Assembly (NCBI GenBank): GCA_965229715.1
Contig: CBDDJL010000004.1
Span: forward strand, 868,001-932,000
DNA from: JAVJST01 sp965229715
GTDB taxonomy: Bacteria > Pseudomonadota > Alphaproteobacteria > Rhodospirillales > Casp-alpha2
Reading direction: 5' to 3'
Length of the DNA: 64,000 nucleotides
Part shown: positions 1 to 11,625 of the stretch, one piece after another
How the letters are laid out: each line of letters begins with the position of its first letter
Position numbering within the stretch: position 1 is the first letter of the stretch
Made by a program: the position numbers and the translations under genes
Notes under the pieces: model-generated
Seen by the model: the letters and a program-made list of their open reading frames with translations, nothing else
Told to the model about the DNA's origin: nothing
Databases searched by the model: none

Positions 1-2
1 TT

Positions 3-1490
3 CACGGCTGGTCGCACGGCACCGACGGCATGTTGCGCGAGGATTGGTCCGACCGTCCCGGCGTCATGAACTGGGTCCTGCAGGGCCATGAGGACCACAC
101 GCCCGAGTGGGGACCGCCGATATGGATCTCCTCGCTGGACAGCGCCGCCATCGTCTACGAGGTACCGCTTCGTAGTGCTCGGGGTTACTTGGGCTATCTC
201 GTGTTCACGGTGCTTGTTTCGGACCTGTCCCGGCATCTGACGACCATTGACGAGAAAACGTTCGTACTGGTCGGCGAGACCGACGTTCTTGCGCATCCGC
301 TGATGATAGATTGGCGACCGATCGATGCCGAGGCACTGCCGTCGGCCAGTTCGATCTACAGCGGACAATCCGCGCTCGTTCCGATCGCCGAACTCGGCGA
401 CTCCATCCTCGAACGAATATGGGATGCCGAGTATCAAGATCTCGTGATGGTCGACAAGGGTAAGAATTTCGCCGCGGTGGCTGCCGATATCGGTGACCGG
501 CAGTTCGTTTTCGTCTACCGGACAATCACGGATTACGGACCGCGACCGTGGACCGTCGGGGCCTATTTCGATGCGGACGCCGAGGATGCGACGGTCGAAC
601 GATTGAAGGCGGCGCTGTTCGCCGGCGTTGCCGTCATTCTTGTTGCACTGGTTCTCGGGCTTTTTGTCGCCAAGGCAATCGGTCGGCCAATTCGAGCACT
701 GGCGGAGGCATCGGCCACGGTCGAAACCGGGCAATTCGACCAGGTCGGCGCCTTGCCGACCAGCCGCATAACGGAATTGAACAGTGCTATCTCATCTTTC
801 GAAGGCATGGTCGCAGGCCTTGCCGAGCGCGAGGTAATCCGCCGCACGCTCGGCCGTTACGTGCCGGAATCGATCGCCGAACAGTTGCTCAGGGACGACG
901 GCAGTCTCAAACCCGTCGAGGCCGAAGTGACCATCCTGTTCAGCGACATCGCCGGATTCACCGCAATGACCGAGACGTTGGGCCCGAGCCGGACAGTCGA
1001 GTTTCTGAATGCCTTCTTCTCGGCGATGACGGAGATCATCGAAAACGAGGGCGGCGTCATTACCCAATTCCAGGGCGACGCCATCCTGGCGATCTTCAAC
1101 ACACCGATCGAGGCCGCCGACCACGCGGAACGGGCATGCCGAGCCGCGGCCCGCATGTTGACCGAGTCCACGCGACGGACGTTTGTAGGCGAGCGCGTCC
1201 GCTGTCGCATCGGGATCAACTCCGGCAATGTCGTCGCCGGCGCCGTCGGTGCGGAGGGCCGGCTGACGTATACGGTTCACGGCGACGCCGTGAATCTCGC
1301 GGCGCGGGTCGAGGCCATGAACAAGAAGACAGGCACGGACCTGTTGATCACCGAGTCGACCGCCTCGCAGGTCAAGTCATTTGCCCTTCGAAGGGTGGGA
1401 CAGCTGGACGTGCGCGGTCAACGCGAGGCAGTGACGGTCTACACCATCGATATCGAAGCTTTACCTTCGATTGCCGACCAGCGTACGTGA
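3..1490 (+). CDS. Class III adenylate/guanylate cyclase with HAMP domain (5' end outside window)
   Basis: The reading frame is open from base 3, so the N-terminus lies upstream of the window. The visible part has an extracytoplasmic sensor-like stretch, one membrane segment near bases 608-690, a HAMP-like linker, and a class III cyclase domain from about base 895. The motifs FSDIAGF (about 936) and GDAILAIF (about 1076) carry the two metal-binding aspartates. It should convert ATP or GTP to a cyclic nucleotide on the cytoplasmic side. The usual adenine-selecting Lys is Gln (QFQGD) and its partner position is Thr (TVHGD), so substrate is uncertain. Its 3' end overlaps the convergent glpK by 30 bases. 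Confidence 0.9.
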   Translation, partial: HGWSHGTDGMLREDWSDRPGVMNWVLQGHEDHTPEWGPPIWISSLDSAAIVYEVPLRSARGYLGYLVFTVLVSDLSRHLTTIDEKTFVLVGETDVLAHPLMIDWRPIDAEALPSASSIYSGQSALVPIAELGDSILERIWDAEYQDLVMVDKGKNFAAVAADIGDRQFVFVYRTITDYGPRPWTVGAYFDADAEDATVERLKAALFAGVAVILVALVLGLFVAKAIGRPIRALAEASATVETGQFDQVGALPTSRITELNSAISSFEGMVAGLAEREVIRRTLGRYVPESIAEQLLRDDGSLKPVEAEVTILFSDIAGFTAMTETLGPSRTVEFLNAFFSAMTEIIENEGGVITQFQGDAILAIFNTPIEAADHAERACRAAARMLTESTRRTFVGERVRCRIGINSGNVVAGAVGAEGRLTYTVHGDAVNLAARVEAMNKKTGTDLLITESTASQVKSFALRRVGQLDVRGQREAVTVYTIDIEALPSIADQRT

Positions 1491-2969
1491 AATCGCGTCC
1501 TTCCAGCCGGCGTACCCGGCTTCGCGCGCCGTCGTATCCATGACCGGTTCGAAGCGGCGTTCAAGCGCCCACGTTTTCGCGAACTCGTCCGGCGCCGGAT
1601 AAACCCCGGTCCGCATACCGGCGAGATATGCCGCGCCGAGCGCCGTGGTTTCCAGCACGTGCGGCCGGTCGACCGGTGCGGCCAGGGTGTCGGCGAGCCG
1701 CTGCATGGTCCAGTCCGACGCGACCATGCCGCCATCAACGCGTAGCACGGTCTGGCGCGCCGCGCCCCAATCGCCCTGCATGGCTTCCAGCAGGTCGCGG
1801 GTCTGATAACAAACGGATTCCAGCGCCGCGCGGGCAAGCTCGGCCCGGCCGGTACCGCGGGTCAATCCGTAGATCGCACCACGGCAGTCGGCATCCCAAT
1901 AAGGTGCGCCGAGACCGACGAAAGCCGGCACCAGATAGACCGACTGATGCGGATCGGCGTCGTCCGCAAGGCCGCCCGACTGGGCCGCATCGTCGATGAT
2001 ACTCAGGCCGTCGCGCAACCACTGGACCGCGGCGCCGGCGACGAAGATCGAGCCTTCCAGCGCGTATGTGGGCTTGCCGTCGAGTTGATAGGCGATCGTC
2101 GTCAACAAGCGGTTCTTCGATTGAACGGCTTTCTCGCCGGTGTTCAGCAGCGCAAAGCAGCCGGTGCCATAGGTCGATTTCAGCATGCCCGGCTCGAAGC
2201 AAGCCTGGCCGACGGTCGCCGCTTGCTGGTCGCCGGCAATGCCGGCGATGCGAATGGCGCCGCCGAAGATCTCGGGATCGGTTTCGCCGAAATCGGCCGC
2301 CGAATCCATGACCGCCGGCAGCACCTCTTTCGGCACGCGGATCAGATCGCAGAGCGAACCGCGCCAGCGGCCCTGGCGAATGTCGTAGAGCAGCGTCCGG
2401 CTGGCGTTGGTCGCGTCGGTCGCATGCACCTTGCCGCCGGTCAGGCGCCAGAGAAGAAAACTGTCGACGGTGCCGAAGGCGAGGTCGCCGCGCGCCGCTG
2501 CATCCCGTGCGCCGTCGACATGATCGAGAATCCACGCGACCTTGGTGCCGGAGAAATAGGGATCGAGCAGCAGTCCGGTTTTTGCCGTGACGTCGGCCTC
2601 GTGGCCGGCCTTCTTGAGCGCCTGACACGTCTCTGCCGTTCGGCGGTCCTGCCAGACGATGGCGCGGTGAATGGCCTTGCCGGTCTGGCGGTCCCAGACC
2701 ACGGTGGTCTCGCGCTGATTGGTGATGCCGATCGCAGCGATATCGGCAGCGGTCGCGCCCGCCTTCTCCATGGCTTCGCGACAGGTGGCAACGGTTGTTT
2801 GCCAGATGTCCTCGGGTTCGTGTTCGACCCAACCGGAGTTCGGGAAGTGCTGCTCGAACTCCTGCTGACCAACCGATACGACACGGCAGTCGCCGTCGAA
2901 CAGGATGGTCCGCGACGATGTCGTCCCCTGATCGATGGCCAGGACGTAGCCGCCGTTATTGTCTGTCAT
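1461..2969 (-). CDS. glpK: Glycerol kinase
   Basis: Phosphorylates glycerol with ATP to sn-glycerol 3-phosphate in the cytoplasm. The 502-residue length fits the FGGY kinase family. The N-terminal ATP-binding motif DQGTTSSR is at about residues 13-20, and GTGCFALLNTG lies in the second half. The ATG start overlaps the 3' end of glpD by 14 bases, so the two genes are translationally coupled in a leftward operon. The neighbouring transporter and GlpR regulator agree with glycerol rather than another polyol as substrate. Confidence 0.97.
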   Translation of the reverse strand: MTDNNGGYVLAIDQGTTSSRTILFDGDCRVVSVGQQEFEQHFPNSGWVEHEPEDIWQTTVATCREAMEKAGATAADIAAIGITNQRETTVVWDRQTGKAIHRAIVWQDRRTAETCQALKKAGHEADVTAKTGLLLDPYFSGTKVAWILDHVDGARDAAARGDLAFGTVDSFLLWRLTGGKVHATDATNASRTLLYDIRQGRWRGSLCDLIRVPKEVLPAVMDSAADFGETDPEIFGGAIRIAGIAGDQQAATVGQACFEPGMLKSTYGTGCFALLNTGEKAVQSKNRLLTTIAYQLDGKPTYALEGSIFVAGAAVQWLRDGLSIIDDAAQSGGLADDADPHQSVYLVPAFVGLGAPYWDADCRGAIYGLTRGTGRAELARAALESVCYQTRDLLEAMQGDWGAARQTVLRVDGGMVASDWTMQRLADTLAAPVDRPHVLETTALGAAYLAGMRTGVYPAPDEFAKTWALERRFEPVMDTTAREAGYAGWKDAISRTLVGNRR

Positions 2970-4449
2970 GTTCCTTCATCCAGTCGTCGAGCCGTCCGAT
3001 CTCGCCGGCATCGAGGCGCAGGCCGAGTTTGGTCCGGCGCCATACGATGTCTTCGGCCGTGCGAGCGTACTCACGCGCCATCAGGAAATCCACCTCGCGG
3101 GCCCGCAACCCGGCGCCGAAATCCTCGCCGAGGGCGTCGGCATTCGGCGCATCGCCGGAAATGTCGCGGGCATCGGTACCATATGTCCGCGCCCATCGCG
3201 CCGCGGTTTCCGGCGGCAATCCGTCGCAGGCCGCGCACAGTTCGGCCGCCAATGTATCATGGCCGCCGACCGGCATGCCGCCGCCGGGCAGGGTCGCGCC
3301 CCGGGTCCATGCAGGACCGATATCGGGGAATACCGGCCCGAAGCGTTCGAGCGCTTCCTCGGCGAGACGCCGATACGTCGTGATCTTGCCGCCGAAGACA
3401 TTGAGCAGCGGCGCCGGATGGCCGTGATAATCCAGAACGTAATCCCGCGTCGCCTGCTGCGCCGACGTCTTGCCGCCGCCTTCGTCGTAGAGCGGGCGGA
3501 TACCGGCATACGTATGAACGATATCGTCGGGCGAAACGGCTTGGCGGAAGTAACCGCCGACCGCGTCGCAAAGGTAGCGGATTTCTTCATCGGAGATCTT
3601 GGCGGCCGCCGGATCGTCGCCGACATCGACGTCGGTCGTGCCGATCAGAGTAAAATCGTTCTCGTAGGGAATGGCGAAAACGATCCGCCCGTCACTGTTC
3701 TGAAAGATGTAGGCGCGGTCGTGCGCCGTCAGCCGGGGGACGATGATATGGCTGCCGCGCACCAGCCGGACGCTGGCCGAGTAGTTGGCGCCGATTCGCC
3801 GGTGCAGGACGTCGCCGACCCAGGGCCCCGCGGCATTGACCACCGCCCGCGCCGTCACCTGGGACGTGCACGCCCGGTCCGTGCCCTCGAGCGATAGCCG
3901 CCACTGGCCGTCGACCGGTTCGGCTGCCGTCAACGCTGTCCGCGTCCGGATGTCGGCCCCGCGGGCCGCGGCATCGCGGGCATTGAGAACGACCAACCGG
4001 GCATCGTCGACCCAGCAATCCGAATATTCGAAGCCGCGCCGGTATTCGTCCTTCAACGCCTCGCCGACAACGCCCGAGCGCAGGTCGACGCTGCTGCAAC
4101 CGGGCAACAGCTCGCGGCCGCCGAGATGATCGTAGAGGAACAGTCCGAGGCGGATCAGCCATGCCGGCCTGAGACCGCGGTGATGCGGCAGCACGAAGCG
4201 CATCGGCCAGATGATGTGCGGCGCCATGCGGAGCAGCACTTCGCGCTCGAGCAGCGACTCGCGAACCAGCCGGAACTCATGATGCTCGAGATAGCGAAGT
4301 CCGCCATGCACCAGTTTGGTCGAGGCCGATGACGTGCCGCTCGCAAGATCGTTCTTTTCGACGAGCAGAACGCGCAGACCCCGGCCGGCGGCATCGCGCG
4401 CAATACCGCAGCCGTTCACACCGCCACCGATGACCGCCAGATCGAACAC
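2956..4449 (-). CDS. glpD: Aerobic glycerol-3-phosphate dehydrogenase
   Basis: FAD enzyme at the inner membrane that oxidises glycerol 3-phosphate to dihydroxyacetone phosphate and passes electrons to quinone. The dinucleotide-binding motif GGGVNGCG is at residues 8-15, followed by a DAAGRG stretch and a family-typical C-terminal domain. I place the start at GTG 4449 because AGGAG sits 6 bases before it and the resulting N-terminus (MFDLAVIGGG) matches the family. An upstream in-frame GTG at 4470 would add seven residues. It overlaps glpK downstream, and the region in front holds GlpR-like repeats. Confidence 0.95.
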   Translation of the reverse strand: MFDLAVIGGGVNGCGIARDAAGRGLRVLLVEKNDLASGTSSASTKLVHGGLRYLEHHEFRLVRESLLEREVLLRMAPHIIWPMRFVLPHHRGLRPAWLIRLGLFLYDHLGGRELLPGCSSVDLRSGVVGEALKDEYRRGFEYSDCWVDDARLVVLNARDAAARGADIRTRTALTAAEPVDGQWRLSLEGTDRACTSQVTARAVVNAAGPWVGDVLHRRIGANYSASVRLVRGSHIIVPRLTAHDRAYIFQNSDGRIVFAIPYENDFTLIGTTDVDVGDDPAAAKISDEEIRYLCDAVGGYFRQAVSPDDIVHTYAGIRPLYDEGGGKTSAQQATRDYVLDYHGHPAPLLNVFGGKITTYRRLAEEALERFGPVFPDIGPAWTRGATLPGGGMPVGGHDTLAAELCAACDGLPPETAARWARTYGTDARDISGDAPNADALGEDFGAGLRAREVDFLMAREYARTAEDIVWRRTKLGLRLDAGEIGRLDDWMKEHDRQ

Positions 4450-4490
4450 GCGGGACTCCTGCCAACTCACCGCGCGATCGTTGCCGCGCG

Positions 4491-4524
4491 AACGAAAATC
4501 GACGGTAAACGAAAAAAAACGAAA
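4491..4524 (-). promoter_or_regulatory. Putative GlpR operator in front of glpD-glpK
   Basis: Two direct copies of AAACGAAA (4507-4514 and 4517-4524) are spaced 10 bp start to start, with a third related copy, AACGAAAA, at 4491-4498. On the glpD strand this reads as repeated TTTCGTTT. Tandem T/TTCG-type repeats are typical of DeoR-family operators, and a DeoR-type regulator is encoded next door. A similar motif recurs before glpV. Assignment to GlpR is inference. Confidence 0.55.
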
Positions 4525-4613
4525 CTACAAAGAACTTTTCAGGCAGGCGTGATTCTCGTCGGGCGAGTAAAGACGGGCGTCGATCCACTGTGGAATTATA
4601 CCGCCGGACCCCC

Positions 4614-5423
4614 TCAGGGATCGCAAACCTGAACCGCGACCTCGTGGTCAGTACAGATGCCGGCGAGATGCGGCGGCAAGGACCGGTCCGTGACAAACGT
4701 GTCGACCTGGGAGACGTGGGCGATCCGTACAGGCGCCGCGCGCTCCAGCTTCATGGCGTCGGCGGCGAGAATCGTATGACGGCTGTTCTCGATGATGGCC
4801 CGCGCGACCTTGACCTCCTGATAGTCGAAATCGAGCAACGAGCCGTCGGCATCGATGGCCGAGGCGCCGATAACCGAAAAATCGACCTTGAACTGACGAA
4901 TGAAGTCGGCGGCGGCTTCGCCGACGACGCCGCCGTCGGCATGCCTGAAGGTTCCCGGCGCGACAACCACATCGATATCGCCGTACCCGGCCAATATATT
5001 GACAACATTGATATTATTCGTGATCACCATGATATCGCGCTTGGCCCGCAAAGCCATTGCGACCTGTTCCGTCGTGGTCCCGATATTGATCAGGATCGAG
5101 GCATTGTTGGGGATCAGCGACGCCACGGTTTCGCCGATCCGCCGCTTCGCGTCGGCGGCCAGTTGGCGCCGTGCCGCATAGGCCAGATTGGTCAGCCCCG
5201 AAGCGATAACGGCGCCGCCGTGAACCCGCTGCAAATGGCCGCGGTCGCACAGGTCGTTGAGGTCCTTGCGGATGGTTTGCGGCGTGACATTGAATTCGCG
5301 CGCCAGCGCTTCGACGGTCACGCGGCCGGTCTGACGGGCGCTGGCAACGATATCCATCAGCCGGGGCGGCAGCGGATCGCTGTCGAACGGGCTGGCCGGC
5401 GGCATGGTCAGGTCGGTATCCAT
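4614..5423 (-). CDS. glpR: DeoR-family transcriptional regulator, likely glycerol repressor
   Basis: 269 residues with a DeoR-type winged helix-turn-helix near residues 30-85 (EALAREFNVTPQTIRKDL, then RVHGGAV) and a C-terminal sugar-phosphate-sensing domain that includes the NIGTTTEQVA motif. Members sense glycerol 3-phosphate or another phosphorylated ligand and repress transport and catabolic genes. It lies between glpD and the divergent glpV, which places it to control both sides. It may be cotranscribed with glpD-glpK, although a 164-base gap with operator-like repeats separates them. Confidence 0.9.
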   Translation of the reverse strand: MDTDLTMPPASPFDSDPLPPRLMDIVASARQTGRVTVEALAREFNVTPQTIRKDLNDLCDRGHLQRVHGGAVIASGLTNLAYAARRQLAADAKRRIGETVASLIPNNASILINIGTTTEQVAMALRAKRDIMVITNNINVVNILAGYGDIDVVVAPGTFRHADGGVVGEAAADFIRQFKVDFSVIGASAIDADGSLLDFDYQEVKVARAIIENSRHTILAADAMKLERAAPVRIAHVSQVDTFVTDRSLPPHLAGICTDHEVAVQVCDP

Positions 5424-5473
5424 GAAATAGGCATACGCCAGGCGCGAACGGGGGGCAAGCCGGGCGTTTTCGA

Positions 5474-5520
5474 TTGACCTTCGTTTTCTTTCACATCATA
5501 GTACATCGGTTTCGAGTTTC
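5474..5520 (+). promoter_or_regulatory. Putative glpV promoter with overlapping GlpR-like repeats
   Basis: TTGACC (5474-5479) and CATAGT (5497-5502) are separated by 17 bases, a reasonable sigma-70-type pair ahead of glpV. The spacer contains TTCGTTTTCTTTC (5480-5492), resembling the repeats in front of glpD. Another pair, TTTCGAGTTTC, is at 5510-5520. Binding here would block RNA polymerase. Promoter and operator are inferred from the motifs only. Confidence 0.5.
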
Positions 5521-5540
5521 AGTTCTTTGGGAGGCATATA

Positions 5541-7271
5541 ATGAAAAACCAATGGATGGCCGCGATCGCACTGGGTGCGGTCACGGCGTTTGCCGCGCCG
5601 GCATGGGCCGATATGGCCGCCGCCGAGCGTTGGGTGAACGACGAGTTCCAGCCCTCGACATTGTCGAAGGCGGATCAGATGAAGGAGATGGAGTGGTTCA
5701 TCAAGGCGGCCGAGCCGTTCCAGGGCATGGAAATCAACGTGCTCTCGGAAACCATCCCGACGCACACCTACGAATCCAAGACCCTGACCAAGGCGTTCGA
5801 GGAAATCACCGGCATCAAGGTCAACCACCAGCTGCTCGGCGAAGGCGAGGTCGTGCAGGCGGTGCAAACCCAGATGCAGACCAACCGCAACCTCTATGAC
5901 GCTTACATCAACGACTCCGATCTGATCGGCACGCACTCGCGCCTGCAGCTCGCCGTCAACCTCAGCGACTGGATGGCCGGCGAAGGCGCCGACGTGACCA
6001 ACCCGATGCTCGACGTCGCCGACTTCATGGGCGCATCGTTCACGACGGGTCCGGACGGCAAGCTCTACCAGCTTCCCGACCAGCAGTTCGCCAACCTCTA
6101 CTGGTTCCGCAAGGACTGGTTCGACCGGGCCGACCTGCAGAAAAAGTTCAAGGACATGTACGGCTACGACCTCGGCGTGCCGGTCAACTGGTCGGCCTAC
6201 GAGGACATCGCCGAGTTCTTCTCGGTTCACGTCAAGGAAATCGACGGTGTCCGCGTCTACGGCCATATGGACTACGGCAAGCGCGCGCCCGATCTCGGCT
6301 GGCGCATGACCGACGCCTGGCTTTCGATGGCCGGCGCCGGCTCGACGGGGCTGCCGAACGGCCGCCCGATCGACGAGTGGGGCATCCGCATGGAGGCCGA
6401 CTCCTGCAATCCGGCGGGCGCCTCGGTGACCCGCGGCGGCGGCACCAACGGCCCGGCGGCCGTCTACGCCATCCGCAAGTGGGACGAATGGCTACGGCAG
6501 TACGCACCTCCGGGCGCGGCCGACTACGACTTCTATCAGTCGTTGCCGGCGCTCAGCCAGGGCAACGTCGCACAGCAGATCTTCTGGTACACGGCGTTCA
6601 CCGCCTCGATGGTCGCGCCGAAAAGCGACGGCAACAACACCGTCGACGACAGCGGCAAGCCGCTGTGGCGGATGGCACCGTCGCCGCACGGACCGTACTG
6701 GGAAGAAGGCCAGAAGCTCGGTTATCAGGATGCGGGCTCGTGGACGCTGTTCAAGTCGACACCTGTCGACCGCCGCAAGGCCGCCTGGCTGTATGCCCAG
6801 TTCGTCGTCTCCAAGACGGTGGACGTCAAGAAAAGCCACGTCGGCCTGACCTTCATCCGCGATTCCACGGTCCGGCATCAGAGCTTTACCGACCGCGCGC
6901 CGAATCTCGGCGGGCTGGTCGAGTTCTATCGCTCCCCCGACCGCGTCCTGTGGACCCCGACCGGCGTCAACGTGCCTGACTATCCGAAGCTGGCCCAGCT
7001 CTGGTGGCAGCAGATCGGCGACGTCAACTCGGGCGCCTTCACCCCGCAGCAGGCGATGGACCGTCTGGCCGGCGAGATGGACCAGGTCATGGCCCGCATG
7101 CAGCGCGCCGACGAGGCCAACGGCACCTATGGCGGCTGCGGCCCGCGTCTGAATGAAGAGAAGGACGCGTCCGCCTGGATCGGCAAGGGCGGCGCCAAGG
7201 CGAAGGTCAACGAGAAGCCGCAAGGCGAAACTGTCTCCTACGACGAACTGGTCAAGCGCTGGGCGCAGTAA
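5541..7271 (+). CDS. glpV: Glycerol ABC transporter substrate-binding protein
   Basis: 576-residue periplasmic binding protein with a Sec signal peptide (about residues 1-23, ending near APAWA) and no lipobox cysteine. It resembles the large solute-binding proteins encoded with glpS/T/P/Q/U transporters, described for glycerol uptake in Rhizobium. GGAGG lies upstream of the ATG. It is the first gene of the rightward operon and is followed by a terminator-like hairpin, which would favour higher expression of this component than of the membrane parts. The glycerol assignment rests on the whole cluster with glpK, glpD and glpR. Confidence 0.88.
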   Translation: MKNQWMAAIALGAVTAFAAPAWADMAAAERWVNDEFQPSTLSKADQMKEMEWFIKAAEPFQGMEINVLSETIPTHTYESKTLTKAFEEITGIKVNHQLLGEGEVVQAVQTQMQTNRNLYDAYINDSDLIGTHSRLQLAVNLSDWMAGEGADVTNPMLDVADFMGASFTTGPDGKLYQLPDQQFANLYWFRKDWFDRADLQKKFKDMYGYDLGVPVNWSAYEDIAEFFSVHVKEIDGVRVYGHMDYGKRAPDLGWRMTDAWLSMAGAGSTGLPNGRPIDEWGIRMEADSCNPAGASVTRGGGTNGPAAVYAIRKWDEWLRQYAPPGAADYDFYQSLPALSQGNVAQQIFWYTAFTASMVAPKSDGNNTVDDSGKPLWRMAPSPHGPYWEEGQKLGYQDAGSWTLFKSTPVDRRKAAWLYAQFVVSKTVDVKKSHVGLTFIRDSTVRHQSFTDRAPNLGGLVEFYRSPDRVLWTPTGVNVPDYPKLAQLWWQQIGDVNSGAFTPQQAMDRLAGEMDQVMARMQRADEANGTYGGCGPRLNEEKDASAWIGKGGAKAKVNEKPQGETVSYDELVKRWAQ

Positions 7272-7296
7272 CCGGCGCTCGACCAGGCACTGACCC

Positions 7297-7340
7297 GGGC
7301 CGGGACGATCTTTCGAGAGCGATCCCGGCCCGTCTTTTTT
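7297..7340 (+). terminator. Intercistronic rho-independent terminator/attenuator between glpV and glpS
   Basis: Perfect 9-bp arms, GGGCCGGGA (7297-7305) and TCCCGGCCC (7323-7331), are followed by a T-rich tract (7333-7340). The next operon gene begins 60 bases later on the same strand without a strong new promoter that I can see. Partial termination here would give excess binding-protein mRNA, as in many ABC importer operons. Confidence 0.8.
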
Positions 7341-7399
7341 CCGGTTCCTGCGATGAAGCGCACGACCGGCCCGCAATACCACGCTAAACTGGCTCGACC

Positions 7400-8491
7400 A
7401 TGGCTCTCGAATTGCGATCGATCACCAAGACCGTCGGTGCGGAAACCCACATCTATCCGACCGACCTGACACTCGAAGCCGGCAGCTTCAACATTCTCCT
7501 CGGCACCACGTTGGCCGGCAAAACGACGCTGATGCAGCTCATGGCCGGGATCGACCGGCCGAGCGGCGGCGAAGTCCGGTTCGCGGGTCACGACGTGACC
7601 GGCGTTTCGGTGCAGAAACGCAACGTGTCGATGGTCTATCAGCAGTTCATCAACTACCCCAATTATACGGTGTTCGAGAACATCGCCTCGCCGCTTCGTG
7701 TCGCACGGCTGCCCGACCCAGAGATCAAGCAGCGCGTCGGGCGCATGGCGGAAATCCTCAAGCTCTCGCCTATGCTCGACCGGCGACCGGCGGAGCTCTC
7801 CGGCGGCCAGCAGCAACGCACCGCAATGGCGCGCGCGCTGGTCAAGGATTCCGATCTCGTCCTCCTCGACGAGCCGCTGGCCAATCTCGATTTCAAACTG
7901 CGCGAGGAATTGCGCGACGAACTGCCGCGCCTGTTCGCCGACCGTGACTGCATCGTCGTCTACGCGACGACCGAACCGACCGAGGCGCTCCTGTTCGGCG
8001 GCAACACGGCGACTTTGATGGAGGGGCGCGTGACCCAGTTCGGCCCGACCGGCACCCTTTATCGCAGCCCGAACGATCTGATCAGCGCCCAGGTCTTTTC
8101 CGATCCGCCGATCAACGTCGCGCCGGTCCGCAAATCGGGTGGCGACGTCCTCCTCGGCGATGCGGCGCGCTGGCCGGCGCCGGGCGGCCTCGAAAATCTG
8201 CCCGACGGCGACTACACCCTCGGGATTCGCCCGCATCACGTGACGCCGGTCAAATCGGGCGAAAGCGGCAACGTGATTGAAATTGAAGGCCGTGTTTTGG
8301 TCACCGAACTGAGCGGCTCCGAAAGCGTGGTCCATTTCCAGATGAACGACATTCCCTGGGTTTCGCAGGCGCACGGCATCCATTCCTTCGGCGTCGGCGA
8401 AACGGCGCGGCTTTACGCCGACATCGGCGAAGCATTCTATTTCGAAGCGGATGGCCGGCGTATCGACGCCGCCACGGCGCGGGGAGCGTAG
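7400..8491 (+). CDS. glpS: Glycerol ABC transporter ATP-binding protein GlpS
   Basis: 363-residue nucleotide-binding subunit of the MalK/UgpC type, with an N-terminal ATPase and C-terminal regulatory (TOBE-like) domain. Walker A is GTTLAGKTT (35-43), unusual in composition but fitting GxxxxGKT. The signature LSGGQ (133-137) and Walker B LLDEP are intact. At the H-loop the expected His is Thr191 (YATTEPTEA). It should pair with GlpT, whose H-loop is intact but whose signature is not. It precedes glpT by 5 bases. Confidence 0.9.
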   Translation: MALELRSITKTVGAETHIYPTDLTLEAGSFNILLGTTLAGKTTLMQLMAGIDRPSGGEVRFAGHDVTGVSVQKRNVSMVYQQFINYPNYTVFENIASPLRVARLPDPEIKQRVGRMAEILKLSPMLDRRPAELSGGQQQRTAMARALVKDSDLVLLDEPLANLDFKLREELRDELPRLFADRDCIVVYATTEPTEALLFGGNTATLMEGRVTQFGPTGTLYRSPNDLISAQVFSDPPINVAPVRKSGGDVLLGDAARWPAPGGLENLPDGDYTLGIRPHHVTPVKSGESGNVIEIEGRVLVTELSGSESVVHFQMNDIPWVSQAHGIHSFGVGETARLYADIGEAFYFEADGRRIDAATARGA

Positions 8492-8496
8492 CGGAC

Positions 8497-10442
<1,946 letters not shown>

Positions 10443-10455
10443 GGGAGAACGCGCA

Positions 10456-11256
<801 letters not shown>

Positions 11257-11269
11257 GGGAGACGGTCTG

Positions 11270-11551
11270 ATGGGACTCTCATGGATGGCATGGACCTGGC
11301 CGACGGCGGCGTTTTTCGCTTTCATCTTCTCGTGCCTCGTCGGCATGGCGGTGTGGGAGAAACGCTCGCCGGGTGGCGGTCCGCGTCATGGCATCTTCGG
11401 ACTGGATACCACGCGGGGCGACCGGCTTTTCATCACCTTGCTCGGAAGTGCTTACATCTTCCTCGCCTGGCTTGCTATTATGGGGACGCCGCTCTGGGGA
11501 CCGTTGGGAATCGCTCTGGTCTGGGCCTTCGTGGTTTTCCGCTGGGTCTGA
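11270..11551 (+). CDS. glpU: Small membrane protein of the glycerol transporter operon (DUF2160-like)
   Basis: 93 residues with two clear hydrophobic helices (about 5-25 and 50-90) and a polar middle. Small proteins of this kind are encoded at the end of glpSTPQU-type operons in alphaproteobacteria. Its role there is unclear and may be in transporter assembly. It is preceded by GAGGGAG and lies 13 bases from glpQ. It appears to be the last gene of the operon. Confidence 0.8.
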   Translation: MGLSWMAWTWPTAAFFAFIFSCLVGMAVWEKRSPGGGPRHGIFGLDTTRGDRLFITLLGSAYIFLAWLAIMGTPLWGPLGIALVWAFVVFRWV

Positions 11552-11625
11552 TTCGTCGCTTCCCGAGTTGAACGACCCACCCGGCGGGACCGCTGCCCGT
11601 CGGGACAACCACCACAGGGGGGCGT

